A DNA stretch of 64,000 nt from Euleptes europaea (GCF_029931775.1 NC_079320.1:51849521-51913520), one strand, 5' to 3'; positions 56,001 through 64,000 are shown, numbered from the stretch's first letter. Notes: generated from the sequence alone by a model not told the origin. A program made the numbers and translations.

Positions 56001-59000
56001 GTAAAGTTTTATAACACTTTTACCTTGCTAATATAGAATTGCTGAACCAAGCAGATAGTTCCTAGTGGAGGTAGTTGGCATGAATACTGATACTGTAATG
56101 GTATTTTCACTAGGTCTCTAACTTTCTGTACAGGATGAAGACCCAGATTGACCTGATACAGTTCTCATCTCAGTATGAAAATTTACCAGGGTACAAACAA
56201 ATGCACATGGATACCACATCTGTTGTTCATAGCATCTTTGCTTTGCACCTCACTCCGGCTAATTTAGATGCTTTTAAAGGTAGGGCAATTAAACTACAGT
56301 CAGGCATGATGGCCCTTAAAATTTCTGTATAATTAAACAAATGCCTTTTGAAATTGTTAAGTTTTTTTCATGAATTAAAAAAAGTTGTTGATGTAATTGT
56401 AAAGTCTTAAAATGAGTATAGATGACTGTCATTTACTAAAGCAGAGTTTAGATTGCTCCACTAATTTGTGTTAATGAGCATTTGGCCGAAGCTGATTGTT
56501 TAACATTCACTGTAAAAATGAATTAGATGTAAGGAACACTTTTGACTTTCCATATAAAACTTAGTTTTGTTTTGTGTTTTGTTTTTTCTTTAAAGCAGGC
56601 GTTCCGTCTAGAGATGGAGAATGTGTTGTGTTTGGAAACACTGACAAAAAATCGGAAGAACAGAAGAACACGCAGAATGCCTTTAAGGTAAGCTTCTTCG
56701 TTTAACAAATACTAAAACAAATACTAGACCTAGAAGAGCATTCACACTTGCCAGATGCTCAGCATTGCCCTCAGCCTTACTAGAGGGTCGTTAAAAAAAA
56801 AATCCCCAGGGCTCCAAGATTTTGTCAGTGTGGCAGTGGGCAAGTTGATACCACAGAACACATTCTACTATTCTGCCCTCTTCATGAAAATGCTTGTGCT
56901 GAAATGATTTCTCCGTTGTTGGGAAGATTCCCAGGCCGGGACTCAGTGGATAGGGTCGCGAAACTGTTATGCAGCGAGAACCCTCAGGTTACAACTCAGG
57001 TTGCCAAATTTTGTGCTGTCTCTATGAAGCTTTGTAGACTTCTGCTAGAATTATGTTATTGGCACTTATTGCACTTTTTTCTACTCCATCCACTTTTATG
57101 TAAAGTGTTCTTAAAATTTATATAAATAAGTTCCATTTTTAATGCTTTTTTAATATTGTTCATGTGAGGTTTATTGTTGTATAGTTTTTACTGGTCTGAC
57201 TGACTGTACCAATAAATAAATAAAATGTCCTTACCCCAGGGAGGAAAAATACTAAAACATTTGTTTTATTTGCTGTTTGTTGAGATAAATCTACAGTGAG
57301 GGGGAAAAGTATTTGATCCCCTGCTGAATTCGCCCGTTTGCCCTCTGACGAAGAAATGACCAGTCCATAATTTTAATGGTAGGTCTATTATAGCTGTGAG
57401 AGACAGAATAACAACAGGAAAAACCCCAGAAACCCAGAAGACAAAAGTCAGAGATTGATGTGCATTATAATGAGTGAAATAGGTATTTGATCCCTTTTCA
57501 AAAGATGACTTAGTACTTGGTGACAAAACCCTTGTTGGCAGAGGTCAGATGTTTCTTGTAGGTGGCCACCAGGTTTGCACACATCTCAGGAGGTATTTTG
57601 TCCCACTCCTCTTTGCAGATCCTCTCCAAGTCAGTAAGATTTCGAGGCTGATGTGTAGCTACTCGAACCTTCAGCTCCCTCCCCAGATTTTCGATGGGAT
57701 TAAGGTCTGGAGACTGGCTAGGCCACTCCAGGACCTTAATGTGCTTCTTCTTGAGCCACTCCTTTGTTGCCTTGGCCGTGTGTTTTGGGTCATTGTCATG
57801 CTGGAATACCCATCCTCGACCCATTTTCAATGCCCTGGCTGAGGGAAGGAGGTGCTCACCCAAGATTTGACGATACATGGTCCCGTCCATCGTCCCTTCG
57901 ATGCGGTGAAGGTGTCCTGTCCCCTTAGCAGAAAAACACCCCCAAAGCATATGTCCCCCTCCATGTTTGACGGTGGGGAAGGTGTTCTTGGGGTCGTAGG
58001 CAGCATTCCTCCTCCTCTAAACACGGTGAGTTGAGTTTATGCCAAAGAGCTTGATTTTGGTCTCATCTGACCACAACACTTTCACCCAGTTCTCCTCTGG
58101 GTCATTCAGATGTGCACTGGCAAACTGCAGACGGGCATGTACATGTGCTGTCTTGAGCAAGGGGACCTTGCGGGCTCTGCAAGATCTCAGTCCTTCACGG
58201 CGTAGTGTGTTACCAACTGTTTTCATGGTGACTGTGGTCCCAGCTGCCCTGAGATCATTGACAAGTTCCCCCCCCCCCCCCGTGTAGTTCTGGGCTGCTT
58301 CATCACCGTTCTCATGATCATTGCAACTCCACGAGATGAGATCTTGCATGGAGCCCCAGACCGAGGGAGGTTGACAGTTAGGGTTAGGGTTGTCACCTTC
58401 TCACCAAGCTGCTTGGCAATAGTCTTGTAGCCCAGTCCAGCCTTGTGCAGGTCTACAATCTTATCCCTGACATCCTTGGACAGCTCTTTGGTCTTGGTCA
58501 TGGTGGCTAGTTTGGAATCTAATGGATTGATTGCTTCTGTCGAAAGCTGAACCCTAACCCTAACCTGGCTGGTTGATAGGGGATCAAATACTTATTTCAC
58601 TCATTATAATGCACATCAATCTCTGACTTTTGTCTTCTGAGTTTCTGGGGGTTTTCCTGTTGTTGTTCTGTCTCTCACAGCTACAATAAACCTACCATTA
58701 AAATTATGGACTGGTCATTTCTTCGTCAGAGGGCAAACGGGCAAATTTAGCAGGGGATCAAATACTTTTTTCCCTCACTGTACCTACTGAATCTAATTAT
58801 TTTTTTTAAGCCTGTGCTAGGAACCGATGTATTGCCTGATGGGAGGATGATCCATACTCAAATTATGTCTATATCAGAAAGTTCCGAATTTGGAGAAATA
58901 AGCCACGAGGTAAAGTTATGCACGTTGTGTTACTATAATTTGATAATTTTGATCAGTTTGCAGCTGAGATCATTCCAAATCCACCCATTCAAAATTATAT

Positions 59001-60872
59001 TTGTACTTTCATATATATCTCGGTAGTGATGATGTTTTGGAAACAACTTGTCATTGTAAAGTGTATGGCAAATGATGATTCTCAGGAGCTGTGTGTACAT
59101 CTCCTTGTTTCATCTTGACACCTTAGCACAGATGCAATGCTATCATGTGGAAAGGTAGATAACAGGACCCAGTAAATTCCCCATTGCCTCCATCTTGCCT
59201 GATGTATGTGGGTAGTTTATACTAGGGTGGATCATGCATGGTAAATGCTAGATAAATATGCAGTATGCTTATTCAAGGTAGTATTTGTGCAAATGTGACT
59301 TTGAAGAACTAAACTCGGTGTCTTCTTTTATTCTAGGAAGTGCGTTATAATTATTACACGGCCCATCAAGTGCATTCAGAGGACTTGGAGAAACAAACAC
59401 ATGCCTTGCCTGTAAATGGAAAATGCATATTTCCAGAATCTCCCTGTTCAAGTAACCGACCACCAGAAGCTTCCCTTTTTTCTTTTAGTGCTAAAGCAAG
59501 TAATCTTAAACCAAAACCACCAGTGCCGCAAAGACAAGGTGTCAATGAAACTAGTTTTTCAAAGCCACTTGGTTATCTGTTCAACACTCCAACTGTGAAC
59601 TTGAATTTCTCTGGTTCAAACAATAGTTTCAATCTATTTAATGTGAAAGGATCTCAGAAAGACAGCCAAAAAACATCTCTGTCAGAAAATACTGATCCCT
59701 TGCTTACAGCAGCACAGATTTCTCAGGCTGATGCAGCAACACTTTCTTTTGGGGTGCAGACCTCACTAGCTGGATCACCAGATTTGTTTCAGGTGGCATC
59801 ACCATCGGTATCTGTTTTGAATCCACACTCATCAAGTGCTGTTACAGAGCATGCAGCTCCGGCTGTTTTTTCCAGTTCAGATGGAAAGGGGTCAACCCCC
59901 TCCCTCAAAAATGAGAATTCATTTTTTTCCACGGTTTTGCTAGAAAAACTTGAAAGCCAAAATAACAATGTAAACAACATAAATGGATATAACCGTTCGG
60001 CTTCAACTGTAGTTTCCTTTAGTAGCACCACCAGTCCTAAACCTGACTCAGCAGACAGCAGAAAACCTTTTTTCTCAGCTTTTCCTACCACTTCTGAAAG
60101 GGGGCTTAGTCAGCCAAATGAACAGCAGAGCTCATTTTCACTTTCTCCTCCCATTCAGAACAAAAACCAAGAGAATCAGTTATGCGGTGAGCACAGAGAG
60201 AATAATCTTGGGAATTCCTCTGGTAAGAAGTTAATGGGTAACTGCAATTTAACTGATAGCTTGCCCTACAAAACATCTTTCGGTGTTCCTGGGGAAGCTG
60301 GTGCTTCAGAAAATCAGCCTGTACATGGTAAGGTCTCTGCAAATTACTTTTGGTTGACCAACACTGCACCTGTATTTTCTTTCCCAGGTAGGGTCAAAAG
60401 TAATTTGGATGCTCAGACCTCCTCCATGACATCTGCTGATAAAACTAAAAATCCAAGTGACAAATCAAAAATGGAATCAAAAAATTCAACTGTAAAAAAA
60501 TCTTCACCTTCGAACAATTCTAAAGATCTCAGAACTCTATTGCATAGCTCTTCCTTTTTCTCCATGGAAAAGTTAAAGTCTGAAATGGAAAATATTCTTG
60601 TTCCTCAGGAAGACATTGTCCACAATAGTGCTGCAAACAAAACTTCTATTTCAGGTAACCTCACTGAACAGAACAATCAGTCAGAAAACCCTCCAAGAAA
60701 TGAAAAGACTAAGGAAGACCATATGCAGTCTCATTCATTAAGGAATGGGGCAAGTTGCATGGTGAATGCAGAGTCTGATGAAGAATGTCTAAGTCAAGGA
60801 TCTAACTCAAGTGAATCTTACACTCCATCAGCATATGTTTCTGTTGCTGAAGACAAAATACTTCCCAGATAA
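46561..60872 (+). CDS. TRIM-type RING/B-box/coiled-coil protein with Phe/Ser-rich tail (8 exons, 911 aa)
   Basis: Probable E3 ubiquitin ligase. The RING finger has C7, C10, C23, H25, C28, C31 and C79, C82, with a 40-residue charged insert (about 38-77) before the last pair. B-box 2 ligands are C127, H130, C139, C142, C147, C150, H155 and H160. A coiled coil follows (about 174-280). The exon pattern (coil exon of 234 bp, then a 23-bp exon) is that of TRIM genes. Residues 401-911 come from one exon and are disordered, Ser/Asn-rich with SLFSFS, LSFG, TSFGVPG and VFSFPG motifs reminiscent of FG nucleoporins. There is no PRY-SPRY domain. All exons join in frame with GT-AG introns. I do not recognise the orthologue. 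The start at 46561 is the first ATG in frame before the RING and lies in the CpG island. Confidence 0.88.
47144..47640 (-). mobile_element. CR1-group LINE 3' end
   Basis: Minus-strand, about 500 bp. The tail (TTCTTACGTTCTTAAG) lies at the left, then GGATCAGACCCAGGCCC, CACAGTGGCCAACCAGGTG and, further right, the ORF2 end region GGAGTTCCACAGTTTAGC. It sits just after the first TRIM donor site. Confidence 0.82.
48075..48290 (-). mobile_element. tRNA-derived SINE (squamate GTGGCTCAGTGG type)
   Basis: Reversed copy from GGAAGCTGCCTTGCACTGAA to the B-box region GAGATTGAACCTGG and head TGGCCACTGAGCCCC. Confidence 0.85.
48520..48610 (+). mobile_element. CR1-group LINE 3' fragment
   Basis: CCCACATTCAGAGGTGCTGT and GGACCACTGGTCTGATCCAG, then CAGGGTTCCTCTTGTG, a short plus-strand end of the same family as 1840-2256. 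Confidence 0.6.
48611..49175 (+). other. LTR-like segment, unassigned
   Basis: Contains a direct duplication of about 45 bp (AAATAGCTCCTAAGTGA / AAATAGCTCTTAAGTGA, each followed by a CCAGTT end) of the kind seen in LTR enhancers, and an AATAAAACAATTTT signal near 49098. Ends were not defined, so this stays tentative. Confidence 0.28.
49673..49759 (+). CDS. TRIM-type gene coding exon 2
   Basis: Residues 174-202 ([20 protein letters not shown], then VSAFQSGIE), start of the coiled coil. The acceptor is TTACACAG. An in-frame upstream acceptor (TTTTCAG, exon from 49634) would add 13 residues without a stop, but the shorter form fits other TRIM proteins better. Confidence 0.8.
50090..50125. repeat. 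CA/CG dinucleotide microsatellite
   Basis: Alternating purine-pyrimidine run mixing ACACAC with GCGCGC, in intron 2 of the TRIM-type gene. Confidence 0.85.
50126..50275 (-). mobile_element. tRNA-derived SINE fragment (squamate GTGGCTCAGTGG type)
   Basis: GATGAAGCTGCCTTGTACTG, GGTCAGTATTGTCTAGTCTG and TCACGTTACCTGCTACC match the family. The tRNA head is missing. Confidence 0.7.
50432..50720 (+). mobile_element. tRNA-derived SINE
   Basis: GCTCCATGGCGCAGAGTTG, then GAGTTCGAGCCCGATGG, GGCAATGGCAAACCACCCC and CTTGAACAGGGGACTACC: same family as 14477-14775. A short further tail fragment lies at 50998-51025. Confidence 0.85.
51693..51926 (+). CDS. TRIM-type gene coding exon 3 (coiled coil)
   Basis: 78 codons, residues 203-280, very rich in Lys/Glu ([20 protein letters not shown], then further heptad-like sequence to CDPQHFLE). 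The donor is GTGAGC. The 234-bp size matches TRIM coil exons. Confidence 0.92.
52580..52806 (+). mobile_element. tRNA-derived SINE with CORE-like body
   Basis: GGATGGCGTAGTGGTTAAGA, GTGACCTTGGGCTAGTCAC and GGCGATTGTAAGCTGC, with a TCTTCTTC end. It shows the plus-strand structure of the family whose tail became the microsatellite at 698-786. Confidence 0.85.
54176..54198 (+). CDS. TRIM-type gene coding exon 4 (23-bp micro-exon)
   Basis: Exactly 23 bp (VACNLNH plus two bases) between a TTTATAG acceptor and a GTAAGC donor. TRIM genes commonly carry a 23-bp exon at this place, and it restores the frame to exon 5. Confidence 0.9.
56134..56279 (+). CDS. TRIM-type gene coding exon 5
   Basis: Residues 288-336 ([20 protein letters not shown], then [20 protein letters not shown] and TPANLDAFK) plus one base. 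Acceptor CTGTACAG, donor GTAGGG. Confidence 0.9.
56596..56687 (+). CDS. TRIM-type gene coding exon 6
   Basis: Residues 337-367 ([20 protein letters not shown], then [11 protein letters not shown]). The acceptor is a tandem AAGCAG, so use of the second AG (exon from 56599) would drop one residue and keep the frame. The donor is GTAAGC. Confidence 0.88.
56735..57230 (+). pseudogene. LINE ORF2 C-terminal remnant and 3' UTR
   Basis: Translation includes [20 protein letters not shown], then [20 protein letters not shown] and [16 protein letters not shown], the C-terminal zinc-knuckle-like region and end of a non-LTR retrotransposon ORF2. The tail is CCAATAAATAAATAAAATG. The clade is not certain. 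The part upstream is missing. Confidence 0.6.
57510..58016 (-). pseudogene. Tc1 transposase, C-terminal part
   Basis: Encodes [20 protein letters not shown] through [36 protein letters not shown] and the end NKGFVTKY. The second Asp (HDNDPKH) and the Glu (NPIENLG) of the DD34E triad are present. The Trp usually following PIENL is Gly. The frame is continuous upstream with 58017-58349 except for one stop where Tc1 proteins have Trp. Confidence 0.9.
58017..58349 (-). pseudogene. Tc1 transposase, central part with first catalytic Asp
   Basis: Contains [20 protein letters not shown], then [20 protein letters not shown] and [20 protein letters not shown]. The first Asp of the triad is in WSDETK. 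Separated from the N-terminal piece by a frameshift at a C14-type tract near 58267-58280. Confidence 0.88.
58350..58501 (-). pseudogene. Tc1 transposase, N-terminal DNA-binding part, internally deleted
   Basis: [20 protein letters not shown], then [18 protein letters not shown], is the first helix-turn-helix. It jumps via LTL, encoded by a telomeric-type tract, straight to [18 protein letters not shown]. Tc1 relatives that I recall have about a dozen residues there. The piece cannot make a working DNA-binding domain. Confidence 0.85.
58378..58391. repeat. Interstitial telomere-like tract (TTAGGG)n inside Tc1
   Basis: TTAGGGTTAGGGTT: two full units and a part, between ACAG and GTCACC, at a site where the transposon reading frame is missing residues. 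Confidence 0.9.
58550..58565. repeat. Interstitial telomere-like tract (CCCTAA)n inside Tc1, opposite orientation
   Basis: AACCCTAACCCTAACC, the reverse complement of the tract at 58378, between the transposase start side and the right inverted repeat, where the element's usual 5' leader is absent. Confidence 0.9.
58811..58909 (+). CDS. TRIM-type gene coding exon 7
   Basis: 33 codons, residues 368-400 ([20 protein letters not shown], then [13 protein letters not shown]). It begins 31 bases after the right end of the Tc1 element. Its polypyrimidine tract (poly-T) lies in that short gap. Confidence 0.88.
59337..60872 (+). CDS. TRIM-type gene coding exon 8 (disordered tail) and stop
   Basis: 511 codons, residues 401-911, then TAA at 60870-60872. 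It starts [20 protein letters not shown] after a TTATTCTAG acceptor. It is low-complexity, Ser/Asn/Lys-rich, with scattered Phe motifs and an acidic Ser-rich end ([20 protein letters not shown]). No globular domain is recognised. A single uninterrupted frame of 1.5 kb argues for real coding function. Confidence 0.92.
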   Translation, partial: EVRYNYYTAHQVHSEDLEKQTHALPVNGKCIFPESPCSSNRPPEASLFSFSAKASNLKPKPPVPQRQGVNETSFSKPLGYLFNTPTVNLNFSGSNNSFNLFNVKGSQKDSQKTSLSENTDPLLTAAQISQADAATLSFGVQTSLAGSPDLFQVASPSVSVLNPHSSSAVTEHAAPAVFSSSDGKGSTPSLKNENSFFSTVLLEKLESQNNNVNNINGYNRSASTVVSFSSTTSPKPDSADSRKPFFSAFPTTSERGLSQPNEQQSSFSLSPPIQNKNQENQLCGEHRENNLGNSSGKKLMGNCNLTDSLPYKTSFGVPGEAGASENQPVHGKVSANYFWLTNTAPVFSFPGRVKSNLDAQTSSMTSADKTKNPSDKSKMESKNSTVKKSSPSNNSKDLRTLLHSSSFFSMEKLKSEMENILVPQEDIVHNSAANKTSISGNLTEQNNQSENPPRNEKTKEDHMQSHSLRNGASCMVNAESDEECLSQGSNSSESYTPSAYVSVAEDKILPR

Positions 60873-61374
60873 AACTGGCCCCATAGCAACAGAATACATC
60901 TAAGATGAGTTATAAATGTTGGATTTATTAGTTTTCCTTGGAAGTAATATAATCAAATTTGCCTCCTACCCTAAAACATTTTTATAGTATCCTGTAAAAT
61001 GTTCAAGGTGTTTCTCCTGTTTACTTCTCAAATAGGTAATGCTGCTTTTTCTTCTTAGTAAAGCCATTAAGAATGATGTTTTTTGTGACGTGCCCAACTC
61101 TTGAAATGGAGGATTCAGTTCTGCATGAACATAATATGGCTGGTGGTTTGCATACATTCTGTCAATAGACAAATCCTTATTTTGTTCATCTTGAACAAAT
61201 ACCAAAAAATACCAGAATTTTCTCAGCAGCTGCTAGCCTGCAAAATTCATTGAGTTTGGATAAATGTTAGGGAATGCTTCTCAAAGCTTCTGAATTATAG
61301 TAATAACTATAGGAGGAATGGTGCTGCCAATACACCAAGAACAAGCTCAGTGAACCTAGAAGATGCAATGCTGA

Positions 61375-61380
61375 AATAAA
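61375..61380 (+). terminator. Possible polyadenylation signal of the TRIM-type gene (proximal)
   Basis: AATAAA about 500 bases after the stop codon. A second one follows at 61466. Confidence 0.45.
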
Positions 61381-61465
61381 CAGCTTTTAAATTAACACCA
61401 GTATGCCTTATAATGTATTTTGTATACCTGGACAGCCCATGGCAGCAATAGTCTTTATTTCCCTA

Positions 61466-61471
61466 AATAAA
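61466..61471 (+). terminator. Probable polyadenylation signal of the TRIM-type gene (distal)
   Basis: AATAAA followed within about 20-30 bases by the GT-rich stretch AGTGTTAGTTTGAATTGTGTG, the usual arrangement for cleavage and polyadenylation. Confidence 0.55.
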
Positions 61472-61659
61472 TTCTAAAGTGTTAGTTTGAATTGTGTGCT
61501 TTTTATGAAGCTAATAGAAATACGTTTGCTTCCTTGATAAACCAGTGTGTGTTTTCTGGGAAGATTGCAGGCATTCCTGTAGTATTGATATTGTAAATCA
61601 TATGTGCCCTGCCTGCATAGGCAATAATGAAGGTAGGCAATAATGATGCTTGTCTAGCT

Positions 61660-61684
61660 CCCCACACACACACACACACGCACA
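61660..61684. repeat. CA dinucleotide microsatellite
   Basis: CCCACACACACACACACACG run downstream of the TRIM-type gene. Similar short CA runs are at about 1430-1442 and 15569-15586. Confidence 0.9.
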
Positions 61685-61723
61685 AGGTTGGCTGCTCTAC
61701 CTGTTTCCACATCCACCTCCCTT

Positions 61724-61759
61724 CATAGAGTTGGAAGGGTGGTCCCTTCCAACTCTATG
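61724..61759. repeat. Hairpin of two facing CR1 tails
   Basis: CATAGAGTTGGAAGGG at 61724-61739 is perfectly inverted at 61744-61759, with a 4-base loop. The right arm continues into the CR1 terminal TGATTCTATGA, so both arms are CR1 3' tail sequence, head to head. Confidence 0.85.
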
Positions 61760-61839
61760 ATTCTATGAGGGTTTTCAGAAGAAGTCCCACAACGTTCAGT
61801 GGCATATAGACAACTCTCCAGTAGATCAGTGCCACAGCT

Positions 61840-62910
61840 TTAAAAGACTTGGGGTAACATTATCTGAAAATCTTTCCTAGAAGGCTCAGGAGTAAGATCA
61901 ACTGGGACCATCTTTAAGTTCTACCATTCAAAAGGTGGCTTCTTGATTGTTCCCACCTTGAAGCTGCTCCACAGTAAAGTCATTGCCCAACTTTTGTATG
62001 GGGCTGAGATGGGTTGGGACAACCACTCTATCAAGTCTGAAGATAATAGAAAATTCACTTTTAAGGGGAATTTTGATCTTGCCTCAGGGCACCCCAGCTG
62101 CGAGCCAAAACTGCCCTGCCTTCCTTTAGGGCGTGTGACCACATTGCCTTAATTAACTACTAAGGAAGGTTGAAGAATTCTCCCTCTTAGTCATCTATCC
62201 AGCTCCAGAACGTCACCTTCTGGATTGCTAGTTATCATAGGCTTTTCTACCATTACCCAATACCTGTTGATTGCCAGGGCTTTCCTCTGGATGGGTTTAA
62301 AACTCAGGATCAGATATTTAATATAGATGCTGCCTTAGGTAGGAGAATCATTACTAGCTCCAGATTTTCCCCATGGTTCAACAGCTAAAATGGAATTGCA
62401 ATAGAGCTTATTTGCCTAGTATCACCTTCCACTAACTTAGAGAAGCCTTTACAGCCCTCAGATTTCAAACAATGACAACTGCCATGTTAGCGGGCCATTA
62501 TCAGCATACACCAGTTGCTCAACGAGTATGTATCTGTGGAGCCTTGGAATTGTAGGATCTTCCTCATTATGTCCTGTCTTGTGACTTTTATTCAATTCCC
62601 AGGGCCAAGTTTCTTGGCAGCCATTTTAGCTAGGCTAACCCTGCATTCAGTGGCAGACAAAATCTTTATCTTCTATCTGGTGAGGATCACAATGTCAACT
62701 ATATTGATGTCACTGTGTGCATTGGCAGCCAAGGTTTGTGCTAAATTCTCACTCTGATGCAATCTATGTTACGCTCTGGTCCTGGCAAGTTTAAAACTGT
62801 TTTTAACCTTATGTTTTCTTTTATTGTTATGTTTATTGCTGCCTGGCCAGTTGTTATTTGTTATAATGTTATGGGCTTTGGCCCTATACAATAAAACTTT
62901 ACCTACCTAT
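61840..62910 (+). pseudogene. LINE ORF2 C-terminal half and 3' UTR, degraded
   Basis: Translated pieces in shifting frames look like the C-terminal half of a non-LTR retrotransposon ORF2: KSLPNFCMGLRWVG (the YGAE-like region), then LLRGILILPQGTP, then YVLSCDFYSIPRAKFLAAIL and the end ALAAKVCAKFSL. The 3' UTR ends GGCCCTATACAATAAAACTT. The clade is not assigned. Probably the same type as 56735-57230. Confidence 0.6.
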
Positions 62911-64000
62911 TGCAAGCAGAATTAACAGTTCCAGTTGTGATATCTGGGGGAGGTTGAAGGAGAAAAGGGGGGTATAAATGAACTAAACTTTTTCCTGTTT
63001 GTTACTTGTTTGGGATAGGTATTAGGAGTATGCACTGCAAAAATTGTTCTCATTTTGTTTCGTAGGATATGATTAACATTTTCGTGACATTTGGGGAGTA
63101 TTGATTTCATTTCGGGAAAAGGTTTTGAATTTGGGAATACTGGCTGCATTATTTCTTTTGAGTAAATAAATTCTTTCTGCAGCAGCTATTTTTTAACCAA
63201 ATGGTGCCGCGATTTCAGGAAACCTAATCTTCCCTTTTTACTAAAAGCCTCCTGCCCCCAGGTTTCATGAAAGCTGGAGAAATAAATTTTATAGGCCCTT
63301 GAAGGTGCTCCCAGCCATCCTCCGGTTTTCAATGGGAAAATTACAATGATTCCTTGAAGCTTCACCCCATTGCTCTCAACATTAGAGGAAATCTAGTCCT
63401 CTCTCTACCTAAGATGTTCCCGTATTTTCCAAAAATGTTGGCAAAGGGGTTCTACTCCAGGGCCCCCTCAAGGATGACAAAATCAGCTGTTCTAACGCTT
63501 ACAACTTGGACCAGGCAGAAAGATTAACCCTTACGTTTCCAGAAGTTGCAGGTAGCCATATTAGTCCAAAGCGAACACCGCAAAATAGTGCAAGATTTTG
63601 ACTTACATGGAACCTTGTGGCTGTCTCTTCTATTGCCTGAAACATCTTTCCTGCATTTGGGAGAAAGTCCATTTGAGGGCATGTCTATTTGAGAGGTGTG
63701 GGACAAACATGGCAGATTGAAAAGATTCATTTATAAAGGCAGGTGTTGGTTTCAAGTGAATGCTAAAGCCGGCAGGTGGAATCAAAAGCAATGTTTTTGC
63801 AAATTATGTGTGTAAATTTGACGCCTTCTATAATACTAGTCCAGAAATATTGAGAGGGGACAAGACTTAAACAAAGGTATCATTTATTATATTTATGAAC
63901 TAACCATAGAATTTTTTTTAATCTGACAAATTTCTTAAGAATGTTACGCTGGATTCATTCAAGTGTACAATTAAGTATGCTTTCTATACAGACAAACGTC

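Larger units (their letters stand above)
51927..56595 (+). other. TRIM-type gene introns 3 to 5
   Basis: Introns 51927-54175, 54199-56133 and 56280-56595. Apart from the SINE at 52580 and a LINE-tail-like patch at 55515-55645, they are plain AT-rich sequence. Confidence 0.5.
57294..58780 (-). mobile_element. Tc1-like DNA transposon (DD34E), defective
   Basis: A 1487-bp element flanked by TA at 57292-57293 and 58781-58782. The terminal inverted repeats are about 205 bp (57294-57500 and 58575-58780), start CAGTGAGGG and carry GTATTTGATCCC at outer and inner sites (IR/DR type). The arms differ at about ten positions by eye. The transposase runs on the minus strand in broken pieces. Two short TTAGGG tracts lie at 58378-58391 and 58550-58565. 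It sits in intron 6 of the TRIM-type gene. Confidence 0.95.
60873..64000. other. Downstream region of the TRIM-type gene
   Basis: 3' UTR up to about 61500, then CA repeat, CR1 hairpin and LINE remnant. At 63015-63150 there is a possible hAT-like end related to 31425-32102. From 63200 to 64000 I recognise nothing firm. Confidence 0.5.

Overview
The window looks like chromosomal DNA of a squamate reptile, most likely a lizard. It has long introns and is crowded with CR1 and L2-type LINE ends, several tRNA-derived SINE families, a 5S-rRNA-derived SINE, small inverted-repeat DNA transposons and a fish/frog-like Tc1 transposon. The species cannot be named from the sequence alone.

Two host genes are present, both on the + strand. 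The first (492-39402) is a complete ANXA10 (annexin A10). Its twelve coding exons join in frame to 324 residues, the usual length for this protein. It keeps the four-repeat annexin fold but has mostly degenerate calcium loops. The second (46561-60872) is a RING / B-box / coiled-coil (TRIM-type) gene of eight coding exons and 911 residues. A 23-bp exon of the kind TRIM genes typically carry is conserved. The long last exon encodes a Ser/Asn/Phe-rich disordered tail with FS/FG-like motifs instead of the usual PRY-SPRY domain. I do not recognise a named orthologue. It starts in a clear CpG island with several CCAAT boxes.

Layout: 1-491 upstream of ANXA10; 492-39402 ANXA10; 39403-46190 intergenic, almost all repeats (L2-like LINE, CR1, 5S-SINEs, LTR-like fossils); 46190-47080 CpG island plus first TRIM exon; 47080-60872 rest of the TRIM gene, with a Tc1 element in intron 6; 60873-64000 its 3' UTR followed by degraded LINE sequence.

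The most unusual signal is in the Tc1 element (57294-58780). It carries two short telomeric-type tracts (TTAGGG repeats) in opposite orientation, each at a place where internal transposon sequence appears to be missing. Other notable points are a family of about 200-bp elements bounded by TA and GGGTTGCC (about ten copies here), a solo LTR nested inside a SINE with clear target duplications, an 8-bp-TSD hAT-like element, a PIF/Harbinger-like fold-back element, and a 5S-SINE with an 11-bp TSD just upstream of the TRIM promoter. I found no operon, CRISPR array or free-standing RNA gene.
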